DNA of 64,000 bases from Eubacterium sp. GTDB taxonomy: Bacteria > Bacillota > Clostridia > Peptostreptococcales > Anaerovoracaceae. The stretch's first letter is position 1; the number at the start of each line of letters is the position of its first letter. The notes below the pieces were generated by a model. The model saw only the letters and a list, made by a program, of their open reading frames with translations. It had not been told where the DNA came from and did not search any database. The stretch spans positions 1 through 64,000 of the forward strand of contig JAFWHX010000017.1 of the NCBI GenBank assembly GCA_017533915.1. The letters run 5' to 3'. Below, piece after piece: positions 15,894 to 25,454 of the stretch. A program made the translations under genes and the position numbers.

Positions 15894-17297
15894 TCAGAAC
15901 CTGAAATACAGGAACGGGTTGTAAGTGCTGTAGAGAAGGTAGGCTGTAGACAGCACAAATATTGCAAACAGTATCGCCAGCCACAATGCAGGCGTTTTTT
16001 CTCTCAGCCGCTTTAGCGCTTTTCCCGGACGTTCTGTCGAGCATAGCACAGATACCAGCATGAGCACGACGCTCGTTCTCAGGAAGAAAAGCGTGCTCGC
16101 GTCGAACAGAGGGCAGCCGCTGAACATGAAGCAGGTTTTCAGGTACGCCAGGGCGGCTTTGATCGAGTCGCTCATGAAAATGACCCATCCTACCGAAACG
16201 ATCAGCATCGTGTAGATGTGCGCGGCCGCTGCAGGGAGCTTCTTCAGCCATTTGCCGTATACGTATTTCTCAAGGATCAGCACTACGCAGTAATAGAGCC
16301 CCCAGACTACGAATGTCCAGTTGGCGCCGTGCCAAAGGCCTGTGAGCGCCCATACGATCACGAGATTGAGTATATGTCGGGCAGGCGGCACGCGGTTTCC
16401 GCCGAGAGGGAAGTACAGGTACTCCCTGAACCAGGAGGACAGCGAGATGTGCCACTTTCTCCAGAATTCTGTGATCGATTCAGCAACGTACGGATGGTCG
16501 AAGTTCTCGCTGAACCTGAAGCCGAACATCCGCCCGAGGCCGATAGCCATATCCGAATATCCGCTGAAGTCGAAGTATATCTGCATCGTGAACGCGAACG
16601 CGCCGATCCAGTACGATGCAGCAGAGATATTACTGTCCGGAAGAGCGAGGACAGCCGCCTGGAGCGCGCCGAGGTTGTTTGCGAGCAAAACCTTCTTGCC
16701 CAGTCCTGTTATGAATCTTGAAACGCCGTCGCCAAAGCTGTCGAGGTCTGTCTCTCTGGATCTCAGCTGATTTTCGATGTCTCTGTACTTCACGATAGGG
16801 CCGGCGATGAGCTGCGGGAAAAACGAAAGATACAGTGCGAACTTGAACAGGGACCTCTGTGCCCTGACTTTTCTTCTGTACACATCGAAAATATACGACA
16901 TCGCCTGAAATGTGTAGAATGAGATGCCGATCGGGAGTGCAAGTGCAGTGTAGCTTATGTTCATGCCAGTAAGCGCGTTGATGTTGTCCATAAGGAAGCT
17001 GAAATACTTGAAGAAGCACAGTATGGACAGATCTACCGCTATCGTGAATAAGAGGTCAGCGCGGCCGCTTCCGCCGCGGTCCTTTGTCCGTTCTATTTCA
17101 CGCGCCATAAACCAGTTGAAGCATGCGCTGTATATCATGAGGAAGACATAGACCGGTTCGCCCCAGCTGTAGAAGATAAGACTCGCGGCAAGGAGCGCGA
17201 GGTTGCGTGCCCATAGGATCCGCTTCGGTATAAGGAAATACACTGCGATCACTATCGGCAGGAAATAGAAGAGGAATGTGATACTGCTAAACAGCAC
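15894..17297 (-). CDS. MBOAT family O-acyltransferase (DltB/AlgI-like)
   Basis: 467 residues from GTG 17297, with about ten membrane segments. It would move acetyl groups across the membrane for O-acetylation of a polymer. LFSSITFLFYFLPIVIAVYF at the N-terminus, SWGEPVYVFLM, GISFYTFQAMSYIFDVYR, FWRKWHISLSSWFREYLYFP and the invariant histidine in LTGLWHGANWTF are all AlgI/DltB signatures. An ATG at 17315 is in frame, but GAGGGGG lies eight bases before the GTG and the AlgI N-terminus begins at that point, so I favour GTG. The first codons overlap the end of the DUF4358 gene, which suggests translational coupling. Confidence 0.9.
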   Translation of the reverse strand: MLFSSITFLFYFLPIVIAVYFLIPKRILWARNLALLAASLIFYSWGEPVYVFLMIYSACFNWFMAREIERTKDRGGSGRADLLFTIAVDLSILCFFKYFSFLMDNINALTGMNISYTALALPIGISFYTFQAMSYIFDVYRRKVRAQRSLFKFALYLSFFPQLIAGPIVKYRDIENQLRSRETDLDSFGDGVSRFITGLGKKVLLANNLGALQAAVLALPDSNISAASYWIGAFAFTMQIYFDFSGYSDMAIGLGRMFGFRFSENFDHPYVAESITEFWRKWHISLSSWFREYLYFPLGGNRVPPARHILNLVIVWALTGLWHGANWTFVVWGLYYCVVLILEKYVYGKWLKKLPAAAAHIYTMLIVSVGWVIFMSDSIKAALAYLKTCFMFSGCPLFDASTLFFLRTSVVLMLVSVLCSTERPGKALKRLREKTPALWLAILFAIFVLSTAYLLYSTYNPFLYFRF

Positions 17298-17802
17298 TGT
17301 TGAACACCCCCTCATACTTTTCCGGATCTTTCGCGACGCAGTAGAACAGATACTTTCCGCGCTTGGTTATCACGGCATTCTTAAGCTGGTTCACCTGGGC
17401 GGGACCGTAGTCGCGGTAAGTGTTTATCTGTGAGGATACGCGCTTCTCAACGGCGTCCTGCACAGCGTTAAGTTCGTTTTTATCATTTGCTTTCACGATC
17501 ATGAGCTCAGTGACGTCCAGTGCGACTTTGCTCTTGTAGTAGAGGACTTCATCATACGCGGAATAGTCAATCCCCATGAATTCCAGAAGCTCTCTGGTGT
17601 TGCATTTCTTCATGTCGCCGAGATCGGTCTCCTTGAGGAGCTTAGACTCGATATCAGACATCGGGACATCCTTTGCGTCATTGATCATATACACGAATGC
17701 CAGGAAGAGAACGAGCACGAAAATAAAGGCGACCTTTATTCCGAACGCCGCTTCCTTACGTGCTGCAAGTATGCCCAGTTTTTCCTTTTCTTTCTTGTCC
17801 AT
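17287..17802 (-). CDS. DUF4358 domain protein of the O-acetylation cluster
   Basis: 171 residues: a lysine-rich N-terminus, one membrane anchor (about 22-42) and an extracytoplasmic domain matching my knowledge of DUF4358 (TRELLEFMGIDYSAYDEVLYY, then VTELMIVKANDKNELNAVQDAVEKR, and a final KRGKYLFYCVAKDPE). The molecular role is not known to me. Its position between an SGNH hydrolase and an MBOAT, with an 11-bp overlap with the latter, makes it a likely accessory or regulator of polymer acetylation. Confidence 0.8.
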   Translation of the reverse strand: MDKKEKEKLGILAARKEAAFGIKVAFIFVLVLFLAFVYMINDAKDVPMSDIESKLLKETDLGDMKKCNTRELLEFMGIDYSAYDEVLYYKSKVALDVTELMIVKANDKNELNAVQDAVEKRVSSQINTYRDYGPAQVNQLKNAVITKRGKYLFYCVAKDPEKYEGVFNSAV

Positions 17803-17870
17803 TCTCCTGATGTCCTGTTATGTTCCGTATGTTCTGTATGTTATGCCGACAGCTGTTCCGTATCGGAGCA

Positions 17871-18764
17871 TTAAAGGTCAGCTATTCGTATCATATTGTT
17901 CATCCAGATCGGGTAATAAGTCGGAATCACGTGGATCCCGTCTGGCTGGTACAGTTTTTTATGCTTTTCGAGGATCGACGTGTTGTCTATATATGTATAG
18001 CCTTTTTCGTCGCAGAGTTCTTCAAGTGCTTTGTTGTATTTCTGCCAGTTCTTGAGCGACGGCTGGTTTTTCTGGGCGTCTTTGCTCGGCCGCGAGATGC
18101 TGTTTATATATATAGCTGTATCCGGCGATCTCTTCTGGAATGTGTCGAGCAGCTTGCTGTATTGCTTGATGAATGGCCCGGTCTTGCCGCGGTATTTGAT
18201 CATGTCGTTCATACCGAATGTGAAAAAGGCGGTGTCAGGTACAAGCTTGGCTGCTTTTTTGAAAAGCGGGTCGCTCCCTTCAAGCGATGCGCCTATAGAG
18301 CAAAGCACGATGTCATCAGGCAGGAAGCCATATACCGTGAGGCCTTCAGTTATCGAGTCTCCGAGGATCACGCTGTCACGGAACTTCTTGAGATAATAGA
18401 CATTCGACTTTGCCTTGGTGTTCACGGTCCTGACTTCTTTTGCCTCGACGGACTTGATGATGCTCTCGACGGTCTTCACGTCCGACCAGTCATATCCCTC
18501 GACAGCTTTACGGCCTTCAGCGATCTCTTTGTCGGAGTAGGCGGCATCAAAATCAAGACTGAGCAGGTTAAAGCAGAAGACAACAATAAAAACAGCACAG
18601 ACCACAGGTGCGAGAAGCTTAGCTCCTGCGCCGTGTCCGCTGCTCTTACAGTAGTTTTTGATCATTTCAGACACAGACTGTTTAGTCTGATCATTACCTT
18701 TTTTCAGCACAGTATACCCTGAAAAGGATGTCATGGCATCACAGCAGCGAGCAGGATGGAGCAC
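17871..18764 (-). CDS. Membrane-anchored SGNH/GDSL hydrolase
   Basis: 297 residues. A cytoplasmic head of about 45 residues, one membrane segment (about 48-68) and an external SGNH domain: ILGDSITEGL (block I, Ser nucleophile), the GAS(LEG) glycine block II, FGMND (block III) and DGIHV (block V, Asp and His). All four catalytic elements are intact. It probably moves or removes acetyl groups on a surface polymer. The start used is GTG 18764, with only a weak AAGG upstream; internal starts before the membrane segment are possible. It is the first gene of the minus-strand acetylation cluster and has a good promoter at 18837-18865. Confidence 0.85.
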   Translation of the reverse strand: MLHPARCCDAMTSFSGYTVLKKGNDQTKQSVSEMIKNYCKSSGHGAGAKLLAPVVCAVFIVVFCFNLLSLDFDAAYSDKEIAEGRKAVEGYDWSDVKTVESIIKSVEAKEVRTVNTKAKSNVYYLKKFRDSVILGDSITEGLTVYGFLPDDIVLCSIGASLEGSDPLFKKAAKLVPDTAFFTFGMNDMIKYRGKTGPFIKQYSKLLDTFQKRSPDTAIYINSISRPSKDAQKNQPSLKNWQKYNKALEELCDEKGYTYIDNTSILEKHKKLYQPDGIHVIPTYYPIWMNNMIRIADL

Positions 18765-18836
18765 GACATTGCCTTGTTTTTAAGCGTAAAAAACAGAGAA
18801 AAGATGTTTCTCTTCTCTTTAATATCCCCTATAGAT

Positions 18837-18865
18837 ATGATATTAGAAACCACGTCTGAATGCAA
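18837..18865 (-). promoter_or_regulatory. Promoter of the O-acetylation cluster
   Basis: On the minus strand TTGCAT (18865-18860), 17 bp, TATCAT (18842-18837). The start site would be about 65 nt before the SGNH hydrolase start codon. Confidence 0.6.
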
Positions 18866-19034
18866 GGGGAGCGGGCAAATAAAGCTGAGGTTTTTTGGCG
18901 ATTCCGGAAGGGGTCGGGGGAGAGCCCGGTTCTGCGCTTAAACGAAGGTCTGATGCGGACGATATCTTGCGGATCAAAAGTGTTCTAAAAATGTTTTTAT
19001 TTGGTCTTGCGGTCAGTTTTTCATTTGGGTTTTG

Positions 19035-19062
19035 TTGACTTTTATCCGCTTGAATGTATAAT
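19035..19062 (+). promoter_or_regulatory. Promoter of the ilv operon
   Basis: TTGACT (19035-19040), 16 bp, TATAAT (19057-19062). The predicted leader is about 120 nt, and I see no T-box motif in it. The rest of the 18866-19034 gap shows no other convincing element. Confidence 0.75.
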
Positions 19063-19190
19063 TATTAGTATATTCCACGTACAAAACGCGGATTTTTAGT
19101 ATACAGTCGGTGTGCTGCAAGATGAATTGATCATTTTATCGGTTCTTTATGCAGGACCGGCCGGGGCATATAACAAAAGGAGAAAACAGG

Positions 19191-20852
19191 ATGGAACTTA
19201 CAGGATCACAGATAGTGGCTGAAGTCCTGCTGGATCATGGCGTGGATACCGTTTTCGGATATCCTGGAGGTACAGCTCTGAATATCTACGATGAGCTGTA
19301 CAAGTACAGAGACAAGATACATCATGTGCTTGCATCTCATGAACAGCATGCAGCTCATGCGGCGGACGGCTATGCACGCGCGACAGGCAGGACAGGAGTG
19401 GTGTTCTCGACCAGCGGACCTGGTGCTACGAACCTTGTTACAGGCATTGCTACAGCTTATATGGACAGTATCCCTGTCGTAGCTATTACAGCAAACGTAC
19501 CGGATAACCTCATCGGACGCGATGCGTTCCAGGAGGTATGCATCACGGGCGTCACGATGCCTATTACCAAGCACAATTTCTTCGTAAACAGGATCGAGGA
19601 TCTGGAGCATTCGCTGAGAGAAGCTTTCCGAATCGCGAACAGCGGGAGAAAAGGTCCTGTACTTGTTGATATCACTAAGGATGTAACGGCTGCGAAGATC
19701 AAGTTCGAGAACAAGCCGCCTTATCCGGTGACTCCGCTTCCGATCGTTTCAGACGACAGCATCCAGGAGTTCGTAAGATACATCAATAAGGCTGAGCGTC
19801 CTGTATGCTATATCGGCGGAGGCGCCATGGCGTCCGAAGCCTGGGACGAGGTAGAGGCTTTGCTCAGGAAGGCCGACATCCCGGCGGTGCACACACTCAT
19901 GGCGACCGGTATCATGCGTTACGACGATGATCACAATCTCGGGATGGTAGGTATGCACGGATCTGTCGCATCGAACAAAGCCATCGCGCAGGCAGACCTC
20001 ATCATAGCTCTGGGTGCCAGATTCAGTGACCGCGTGGCGCAGGACACCAAGAAATGGGGAAAGAAAGCAAAGATCATACAGATCGATATAGATATATCCG
20101 AGATCGATAAGAACGTGATGGTCGACATGAGCTGTGTCGGCGATGTAAAGGACTTTATACAGAAAGTACTCCCGGAGATCGAGGATAAGAAGCACGATGA
20201 ATGGCTCGCACAGTGCAGAGAATGGAAGAAAGAAGAGAAGATAGTAAAAGCAAAGCCTGACAACCTTCATCCTTCGGAGATCCTCCACGCTGTATGTGAC
20301 GCAGTGCCGGACGACACGATTTTTGTTACAGACGTAGGGCAGCACCAGATGTGGTCAGCACAGTATCTCGAGCATAAGCTCCCTCGCCATTTCCTTACCA
20401 GCGGCGGACTCGGTACAATGGGATTCGGATATGGAGCGGCTGTAGGTGCTCAGATGGCATTCCCTGATAAACAGGTCGTACATATCACTGGTGACGGCTC
20501 GTTCCACATGAATATGAACGAGGCCTGCACGGCAGTAACCAATAATCTGCCGATCATAACCGTCATTATGGACAACCGCGTGCTCGGAATGGTATATCAG
20601 TGGCAGAACCTGCTGTACGAAGGGCGTTTTTCAAACACGATCCTTGAGCGCAAGACCGATTATGTGAAAGTGATCGAGGGATTCGGAGGCAAAGGCTACA
20701 AGGCGACCAACCTGGAAGAGTTCAGAGAAGCCATGGCAAAAGCCGTGAAAGATAAATGCCCGGTATGGATCGACTGCCTGATCGACAGGGAAGAGCGGGT
20801 GCTCCCGTTCATACCGCCGATGAAGACTGTTGATGACGTGATAATCGATTAG
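19191..20852 (+). CDS. ilvB: Acetolactate synthase large (catalytic) subunit
   Basis: 553 residues from ATG 19191, chosen for the AAAGGAG site eight to ten bases upstream rather than the open frame back to 19149. It condenses pyruvate with pyruvate or 2-ketobutyrate, the first common step of branched-chain amino acid synthesis. VFGYPGGTALNIYDEL and SHEQHAAHAADGYARATG contain the catalytic glutamate, FSTSGPGATNLVTGIA follows, and ITGDGSFHMNMNE is the thiamine diphosphate motif. It leads ilvN by 17 bp. Confidence 0.95.
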   Translation: MELTGSQIVAEVLLDHGVDTVFGYPGGTALNIYDELYKYRDKIHHVLASHEQHAAHAADGYARATGRTGVVFSTSGPGATNLVTGIATAYMDSIPVVAITANVPDNLIGRDAFQEVCITGVTMPITKHNFFVNRIEDLEHSLREAFRIANSGRKGPVLVDITKDVTAAKIKFENKPPYPVTPLPIVSDDSIQEFVRYINKAERPVCYIGGGAMASEAWDEVEALLRKADIPAVHTLMATGIMRYDDDHNLGMVGMHGSVASNKAIAQADLIIALGARFSDRVAQDTKKWGKKAKIIQIDIDISEIDKNVMVDMSCVGDVKDFIQKVLPEIEDKKHDEWLAQCREWKKEEKIVKAKPDNLHPSEILHAVCDAVPDDTIFVTDVGQHQMWSAQYLEHKLPRHFLTSGGLGTMGFGYGAAVGAQMAFPDKQVVHITGDGSFHMNMNEACTAVTNNLPIITVIMDNRVLGMVYQWQNLLYEGRFSNTILERKTDYVKVIEGFGGKGYKATNLEEFREAMAKAVKDKCPVWIDCLIDREERVLPFIPPMKTVDDVIID

Positions 20853-20869
20853 GAAGGAGGACGCGGAAG

Positions 20870-21376
20870 ATGTATAAGCCATTAAAGAAAAAGATCGTCA
20901 GCGTTCTCGTAAAGAATGAGGCGAACGTACTTACAAGAGTAGTAATGATGTTCGGCCGCCGCGGATTCAATATCGATTCGCTTACTGTATCCGCGACGAA
21001 TGATCCGAGCATATCAAGGATCACGATCGCGTTCAGCGCGACCGAGCAGTCCATGCAGCAGATCATAACTCAGACGCAGAAGCTGGAAGTAGTACAGAGC
21101 GTTTACCTTCTCGACAGGGAGAACGGCATGTACAGAGAGCTTCTGCTCATGAAGCTCAATGCGACCAAGGAAGACCGGACGCATATCCTTGAGATCTGTA
21201 ACGTATTCCACGCCAAGATCGAGGACCTGTCAAGAGACAGCATGATCATCAGTGTGACCGGTACGCCGGAGAAGATCGACGGATTCCTGGATATCATGAG
21301 CTGCTACGACATAGTAGAAGTCTGCAGAACAGGGATCGCAGGAATAGAGACGCCGCGCGGCAGGAACGAGAGATAG
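20870..21376 (+). CDS. ilvN: Acetolactate synthase small (regulatory) subunit
   Basis: 168 residues. An N-terminal ACT domain (about 8-80: VSVLVKNEANVLTRVVMMFGRRGFNIDSL) binds the end product, usually valine, and the C-terminal domain (FHAKIEDLSRDSMIISVTG) contacts IlvB. A GGAAGGAGG site lies in the 17-bp gap after ilvB, so the two subunits are translated together. Full family length. Confidence 0.95.
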   Translation: MYKPLKKKIVSVLVKNEANVLTRVVMMFGRRGFNIDSLTVSATNDPSISRITIAFSATEQSMQQIITQTQKLEVVQSVYLLDRENGMYRELLLMKLNATKEDRTHILEICNVFHAKIEDLSRDSMIISVTGTPEKIDGFLDIMSCYDIVEVCRTGIAGIETPRGRNER

Positions 21377-21527
21377 GTATCCCGCAGGTAACAGCTAAAA
21401 CATATTGCGGCTGGTACAGAATTAGTTTATTATAAAAGAAGTGCATTATGAACTGCAGAAGCGCAGTTGATTATAAAGGTGTTTCTAATTATTAAAAGTA
21501 TTAATATCATAAAGGAGAATTAAACAG

Positions 21528-22529
21528 ATGATTAACAAGTATTATGATCAGGATTGTGACCTCCATATGCTGGACGGCAAGACTATTGCCATCATCGGAT
21601 TCGGAAGCCAGGGACATGCTCATGCAATGAACCTTACAGAGAGCGGAGCTCATGTAGTAGTAGGTCTGAGACCAGGCTCACAGCACGAGAAGAAGGCAAA
21701 GGACTTTGGTCTTGAAGTTATGGATATCGACGCTGCAGCAGAAGCCGGCGACATCGTAATGATGCTTGCTCCGGATGAGCTCCAGTCAAAGATCTACAGA
21801 GAGCATGTAGCAATGCACATGCATGAAGGCAACGCACTTGCTTTTGCTCACGGATTCAATATCCACTTCCAGCAGATCATCGCTCCTGAGGGAGTAGACG
21901 TTATCATGATCGCTCCTAAGGGACCTGGTCATATCGTAAGAGAGCAGTACACACAGGGTTCAGGTGTTCCTTGCCTGATCGCTGTAGAGCAGAACCCAAG
22001 CGGAAAAGCTAAAGAGCTTGCTCTTGCATATGCTGCAGGAATCGGCGCAGGAAGATCCGGTATCCTGGAGACAACATTCAGAGAAGAGACAGAGACAGAC
22101 CTGTTCGGTGAGCAGGCAGTACTGTGCGGCGGTGTCTGCGAGCTCATGAAGGCTGGCTGGGAGACACTGGTAGATGCTGGATATGCACCAGAGATGGCAT
22201 ACTTCGAATGCATCCACGAGATGAAGATGATCATCGACCTTATCTATGCAAAAGGATTCGGCATGATGAGATATTCCATCTCCAATACAGCTGAGTATGG
22301 CGACTATGTATCCGGACCTAAGGTAATCACCAAGGAATCCAGAGAAGGAATGAAGCAGATCCTTGCTGACATCCAGAGCGGTAAGTTTGCTTCCACATTC
22401 ATCCAGGAGATGAATGCTGGCGGAAAGGCTAACTTCCTCACAATGAGAAAAGTCCAGGCTGAGCATCCTGTTAACGCAGTAGGAGCTGACCTCCGTAAGA
22501 TGATGAGCTGGCTGGATGACGGAAAATAG
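21528..22529 (+). CDS. ilvC: Ketol-acid reductoisomerase (class I)
   Basis: 333 residues, the short class I form. The N-terminal Rossmann motif [19 protein letters not shown] and the LRPGSQ turn bind NAD(P)[14 protein letters not shown], the acidic [19 protein letters not shown] metal site and the [12 protein letters not shown] helix are present. It converts acetolactate to dihydroxyisovalerate. AAAGGAG precedes the ATG. A 151-bp gap separates it from ilvN, so it may have an extra promoter, but I cannot name one with confidence. Confidence 0.96.
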   Translation: MINKYYDQDCDLHMLDGKTIAIIGFGSQGHAHAMNLTESGAHVVVGLRPGSQHEKKAKDFGLEVMDIDAAAEAGDIVMMLAPDELQSKIYREHVAMHMHEGNALAFAHGFNIHFQQIIAPEGVDVIMIAPKGPGHIVREQYTQGSGVPCLIAVEQNPSGKAKELALAYAAGIGAGRSGILETTFREETETDLFGEQAVLCGGVCELMKAGWETLVDAGYAPEMAYFECIHEMKMIIDLIYAKGFGMMRYSISNTAEYGDYVSGPKVITKESREGMKQILADIQSGKFASTFIQEMNAGGKANFLTMRKVQAEHPVNAVGADLRKMMSWLDDGK

Positions 22530-22567
22530 AAATATTTCCGCGCCGGATAGAATACTTAGTTTGATCA

Positions 22568-22602
22568 AGCTGCGCGGGGCTTAAGCCTTACGCAGCTTTT
22601 GT
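22568..22602 (+). terminator. Weak terminator or attenuator between ilvC and ilvD
   Basis: AAGCTGCG (22568-22575) pairs with CGCAGCTT (22592-22599), with an inner GGCTT-AAGCC stem and a run of only four T. It may reduce rather than stop transcription into ilvD. Confidence 0.6.
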
Positions 22603-22622
22603 ATAACGATAGGAGCAATAAT

Positions 22623-24290
22623 ATGTCAAGAAGAAGTGACAACGTAACAAAAGGCGTGGAGAGGGCGCCGATGAGGAGCCTTTTCTATGCCATGGGATAC
22701 ACGAAGGAAGAGCTCGAAAGACCTCTTATCGGAGTAGTGTCTGCACATAGTGAGATCATTCCAGGACACATGCATCTGGACAAGATCACTGAAGCTGTTA
22801 AAGCCGGAGTAAGGATGGCGGGGGGAACACCTATCATGGTGCCTGCGATCGGTGTTTGTGACGGTATCGCCATGGGACATGTAGGGATGAAGTATTCACT
22901 CCCTTCACGTGAGCTCATAGCAGACAGCGTCGAGACTCTTGCTGAGGCTCATCAGTTCGATGGACTCGTGCTTATTCCTAACTGCGACAAGATCGTGCCG
23001 GGAATGCTCATGGGAGCGTGCAGGCTCGATATACCTGCAGTCGTATGTTCTGGCGGTCCTATGATGTCAGGACTGGTCGGCGGAGTCGAGACTTCGCTGT
23101 CAAAGATGTTCGAAGCTGTAGGCGCGCGTAAAGCCGGCATCATCGACGATAAGGGACTGCTTGAGTTTGAACAGAACGTATGTCCGGGATGCGGATCCTG
23201 CTCAGGAATGTACACAGCAAACAGCATGAACTGCCTCTGCGAAGCAGTAGGCATCGCGCTTCCTGGAAACGGAACGATCCCTGCTGTTCACAGCAGAAGG
23301 ATAATGCTTGCCAAGCATGCGGGTATGGCGATCATGGACATGGTCGAAAAGAACATTACAGCCAGGCAGATAGTTAATGAGAAGTCGCTGAGAAATGCAC
23401 TTGCATGTGATATGGCGCTCGGATGCTCTACAAATACTGTATTGCATCTTCTTGCTATCGCAAAGGAAGCAGGTGTGGATGTTACTCTTGATACATTCAA
23501 TGAGCTCTCTGAAAAGACTCCGAACCTCTGCCATCTGGCGCCTGCAGGTCCTACACATATGCATGATCTGGACAATGCGGGCGGCGTACAGGCAGTGCTG
23601 GCTGAACTTAACAAGATAGGTGTTATTGACACCTCTCTCATGACAGTCACAGGAAAGACTGTAGGAGAGAATATCAAAGACGCGAAGCGCAGAACTGATG
23701 AGATCAGGCCTGTGGAAGATCCATACAGCAAAACAGGCGGACTCGCGATCCTCTGGGGCAATATCGCAAAAGACGGCTGCGTAGTAAAAAGAAGCGCAGT
23801 AGCGCCGGAGATGCTGGTGCATACAGGACCGGCACGTGTATATGACTCAGAAGACGACGCGATCAAAGACATCTATGCCGGCAAGATCGTCGACGGGGAT
23901 GTAGTGGTGATCAGATATGAAGGACCTAAAGGCGGTCCGGGAATGAGAGAGATGCTCAATCCGACGAGTGCTCTCGCAGGAATGAAGCTTGATAAGACGG
24001 TTGCTCTCATCACTGATGGACGTTTCAGCGGTGCTTCAAGAGGTGCATCGATCGGACATGTTTGCCCTGAAGCTGCGATGGGCGGTACTATCGGACTGAT
24101 CGAAGAGGGAGACATCATCGAGATCAATATCCCTGAGCATTCGATAAATGTAAAGGTGTCTGATGAGGAGCTTGAGGAGCGCAGGAAGAATTATGTTCCG
24201 CGTGAGCCTAACGTGAAGTCTGGATGGCTGTACCGTTACTCAAAGATGGTAGCGCCTTCTGCTCAGGGTGCGATCATGCTTGACGACTAA
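22623..24290 (+). CDS. ilvD: Dihydroxy-acid dehydratase
   Basis: 555 residues from ATG 22623, preceded by TAGGAGC; the open frame upstream to 22599 begins with TTG and has no site. The enzyme dehydrates dihydroxy acids to 2-keto acids using an iron-sulfur cluster. Cluster and active-site blocks are [19 protein letters not shown] and [40 protein letters not shown] is the C-terminal signature. It is separated from argF by only 56 bp. Confidence 0.96.
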   Translation: MSRRSDNVTKGVERAPMRSLFYAMGYTKEELERPLIGVVSAHSEIIPGHMHLDKITEAVKAGVRMAGGTPIMVPAIGVCDGIAMGHVGMKYSLPSRELIADSVETLAEAHQFDGLVLIPNCDKIVPGMLMGACRLDIPAVVCSGGPMMSGLVGGVETSLSKMFEAVGARKAGIIDDKGLLEFEQNVCPGCGSCSGMYTANSMNCLCEAVGIALPGNGTIPAVHSRRIMLAKHAGMAIMDMVEKNITARQIVNEKSLRNALACDMALGCSTNTVLHLLAIAKEAGVDVTLDTFNELSEKTPNLCHLAPAGPTHMHDLDNAGGVQAVLAELNKIGVIDTSLMTVTGKTVGENIKDAKRRTDEIRPVEDPYSKTGGLAILWGNIAKDGCVVKRSAVAPEMLVHTGPARVYDSEDDAIKDIYAGKIVDGDVVVIRYEGPKGGPGMREMLNPTSALAGMKLDKTVALITDGRFSGASRGASIGHVCPEAAMGGTIGLIEEGDIIEINIPEHSINVKVSDEELEERRKNYVPREPNVKSGWLYRYSKMVAPSAQGAIMLDD

Positions 24291-24306
24291 GATACGCAGA
24301 ATCGAT

Positions 24307-24327
24307 CATAGCGTACTGTACGCTATG
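24307..24327. promoter_or_regulatory. Perfect 10+1+10 palindrome between ilvD and argF
   Basis: CATAGCGTAC-T-GTACGCTATG is a perfect inverted repeat 20 bp before the argF ATG. There is no T-run, so it is not a standard terminator. It could be an operator or an mRNA stem affecting argF expression. Confidence 0.6.
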
Positions 24328-24346
24328 TATTGAACAGGAGGTATAT

Positions 24347-25342
24347 ATGACAGTGAACTTGAAAGGGCGCAGCTTTCTGACTCTGATGGATTTCACGCCG
24401 GAGGAGATAAGATATCTGATAGATCTGTCGCATCAGCTCAAGGCGAAGAAGAAGTCAGGCGAGATAGGGCATCTGCTTGAAGGGAAGACCATTTGCCTGA
24501 TGTTTGAGAAGACATCGACCAGGACGAGATCTTCGTTTGAGGTCGCTATGAACGATGAGGGCGGGAATGCTGTGTTCCTTGGCCCGAATGATTCGCAGGT
24601 CGGCAAGAAGGAATCTATCGAGGATTCGGCGAAAGTCCTGGGAAGGATGTTCGACGGAATAGAGTATAGAGGCTTTGATCAGAAGGTGGTCGAGGATCTC
24701 GCGAAATACTCTGGCGTACCGGTCTGGAACGGACTCACAGATGTGGATCACCCGACCCAGATAATCGCTGATATGATGACGATCGAGGAACACGTTGATA
24801 AGCCGCTCAAGGATGTGAAGGTCGTGTTCTGCGGGGACGTCAGAAACAATATGGCTTACGCGTGGATGTACGGATGTGCCAAGATGGGCATGCATTTCGT
24901 AGCGTATGGGCCTGATGAGCTTGCGGCTGAGATCGATAAGGATGTGCTCGACAGAGTCGGCAAAGTCGCTTCTGAGACAGGTGCCGTGATCGAAGTCAGC
25001 TCCGACCCTGCATCTCTTAAGGGTGCGGACGTGCTCTACACTGATATCTGGGCTTCTATGGGAGAAGAGGATCAGATCCCGGAGAGAGTCAAGCTGCTCA
25101 CTCCATACAGAGTCACGATGGATATGCTCGCGAGCACTGAGAACGAGCACGTGATATTCCTGCACTGCCTGCCTTCGTTCCATGACTTTAACACGAGAAT
25201 GGCAGCCGAGCAGATAAAGCTCGGATATGACATTCGCGAAGTCACGGATGAAGTGTTCAGATCAGAACACTCCAAGGTATTCGACGAGGCGGAGAACAGG
25301 ATGCACAGCATTAAAGCGATCATAGTCGCGACACTTGTGTAA
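24347..25342 (+). CDS. argF: Ornithine carbamoyltransferase
   Basis: 331 residues. Transfers the carbamoyl group to ornithine, making citrulline in arginine synthesis, or the reverse in the arginine deiminase route. EKTSTRTRSSFEVAM is the carbamoyl phosphate loop. DVDHPTQIIADMMT and FLHCLPSFHD (ornithine loop) are present. GAACAGGAGG precedes the ATG. No other arg genes flank it, so the direction of use cannot be told from context; its linkage to ilvD suggests biosynthesis. Confidence 0.95.
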   Translation: MTVNLKGRSFLTLMDFTPEEIRYLIDLSHQLKAKKKSGEIGHLLEGKTICLMFEKTSTRTRSSFEVAMNDEGGNAVFLGPNDSQVGKKESIEDSAKVLGRMFDGIEYRGFDQKVVEDLAKYSGVPVWNGLTDVDHPTQIIADMMTIEEHVDKPLKDVKVVFCGDVRNNMAYAWMYGCAKMGMHFVAYGPDELAAEIDKDVLDRVGKVASETGAVIEVSSDPASLKGADVLYTDIWASMGEEDQIPERVKLLTPYRVTMDMLASTENEHVIFLHCLPSFHDFNTRMAAEQIKLGYDIREVTDEVFRSEHSKVFDEAENRMHSIKAIIVATLV

Positions 25343-25454
25343 AATGATGACACGGCAGGGGAGCACCGCAGAAAACGGCGCTTCCCTGTCTGGATAGAAA
25401 AACTGGGTTTTGTTCGTCTGCCGCGTGTGTTCGGCAGGGTAGAGGTAATGGTCG

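Noticed and set aside
15447..16016. Plus-strand frame rich in Val, Phe and Asp
   Set aside because: It is the reverse reading of the Lys/Ser/Thr repeat tail of the DHHW gene.
17820..18722. Plus-strand frame of 300 codons
   Set aside because: It is the shadow of the SGNH hydrolase gene, with no recognisable motif and no start signals.
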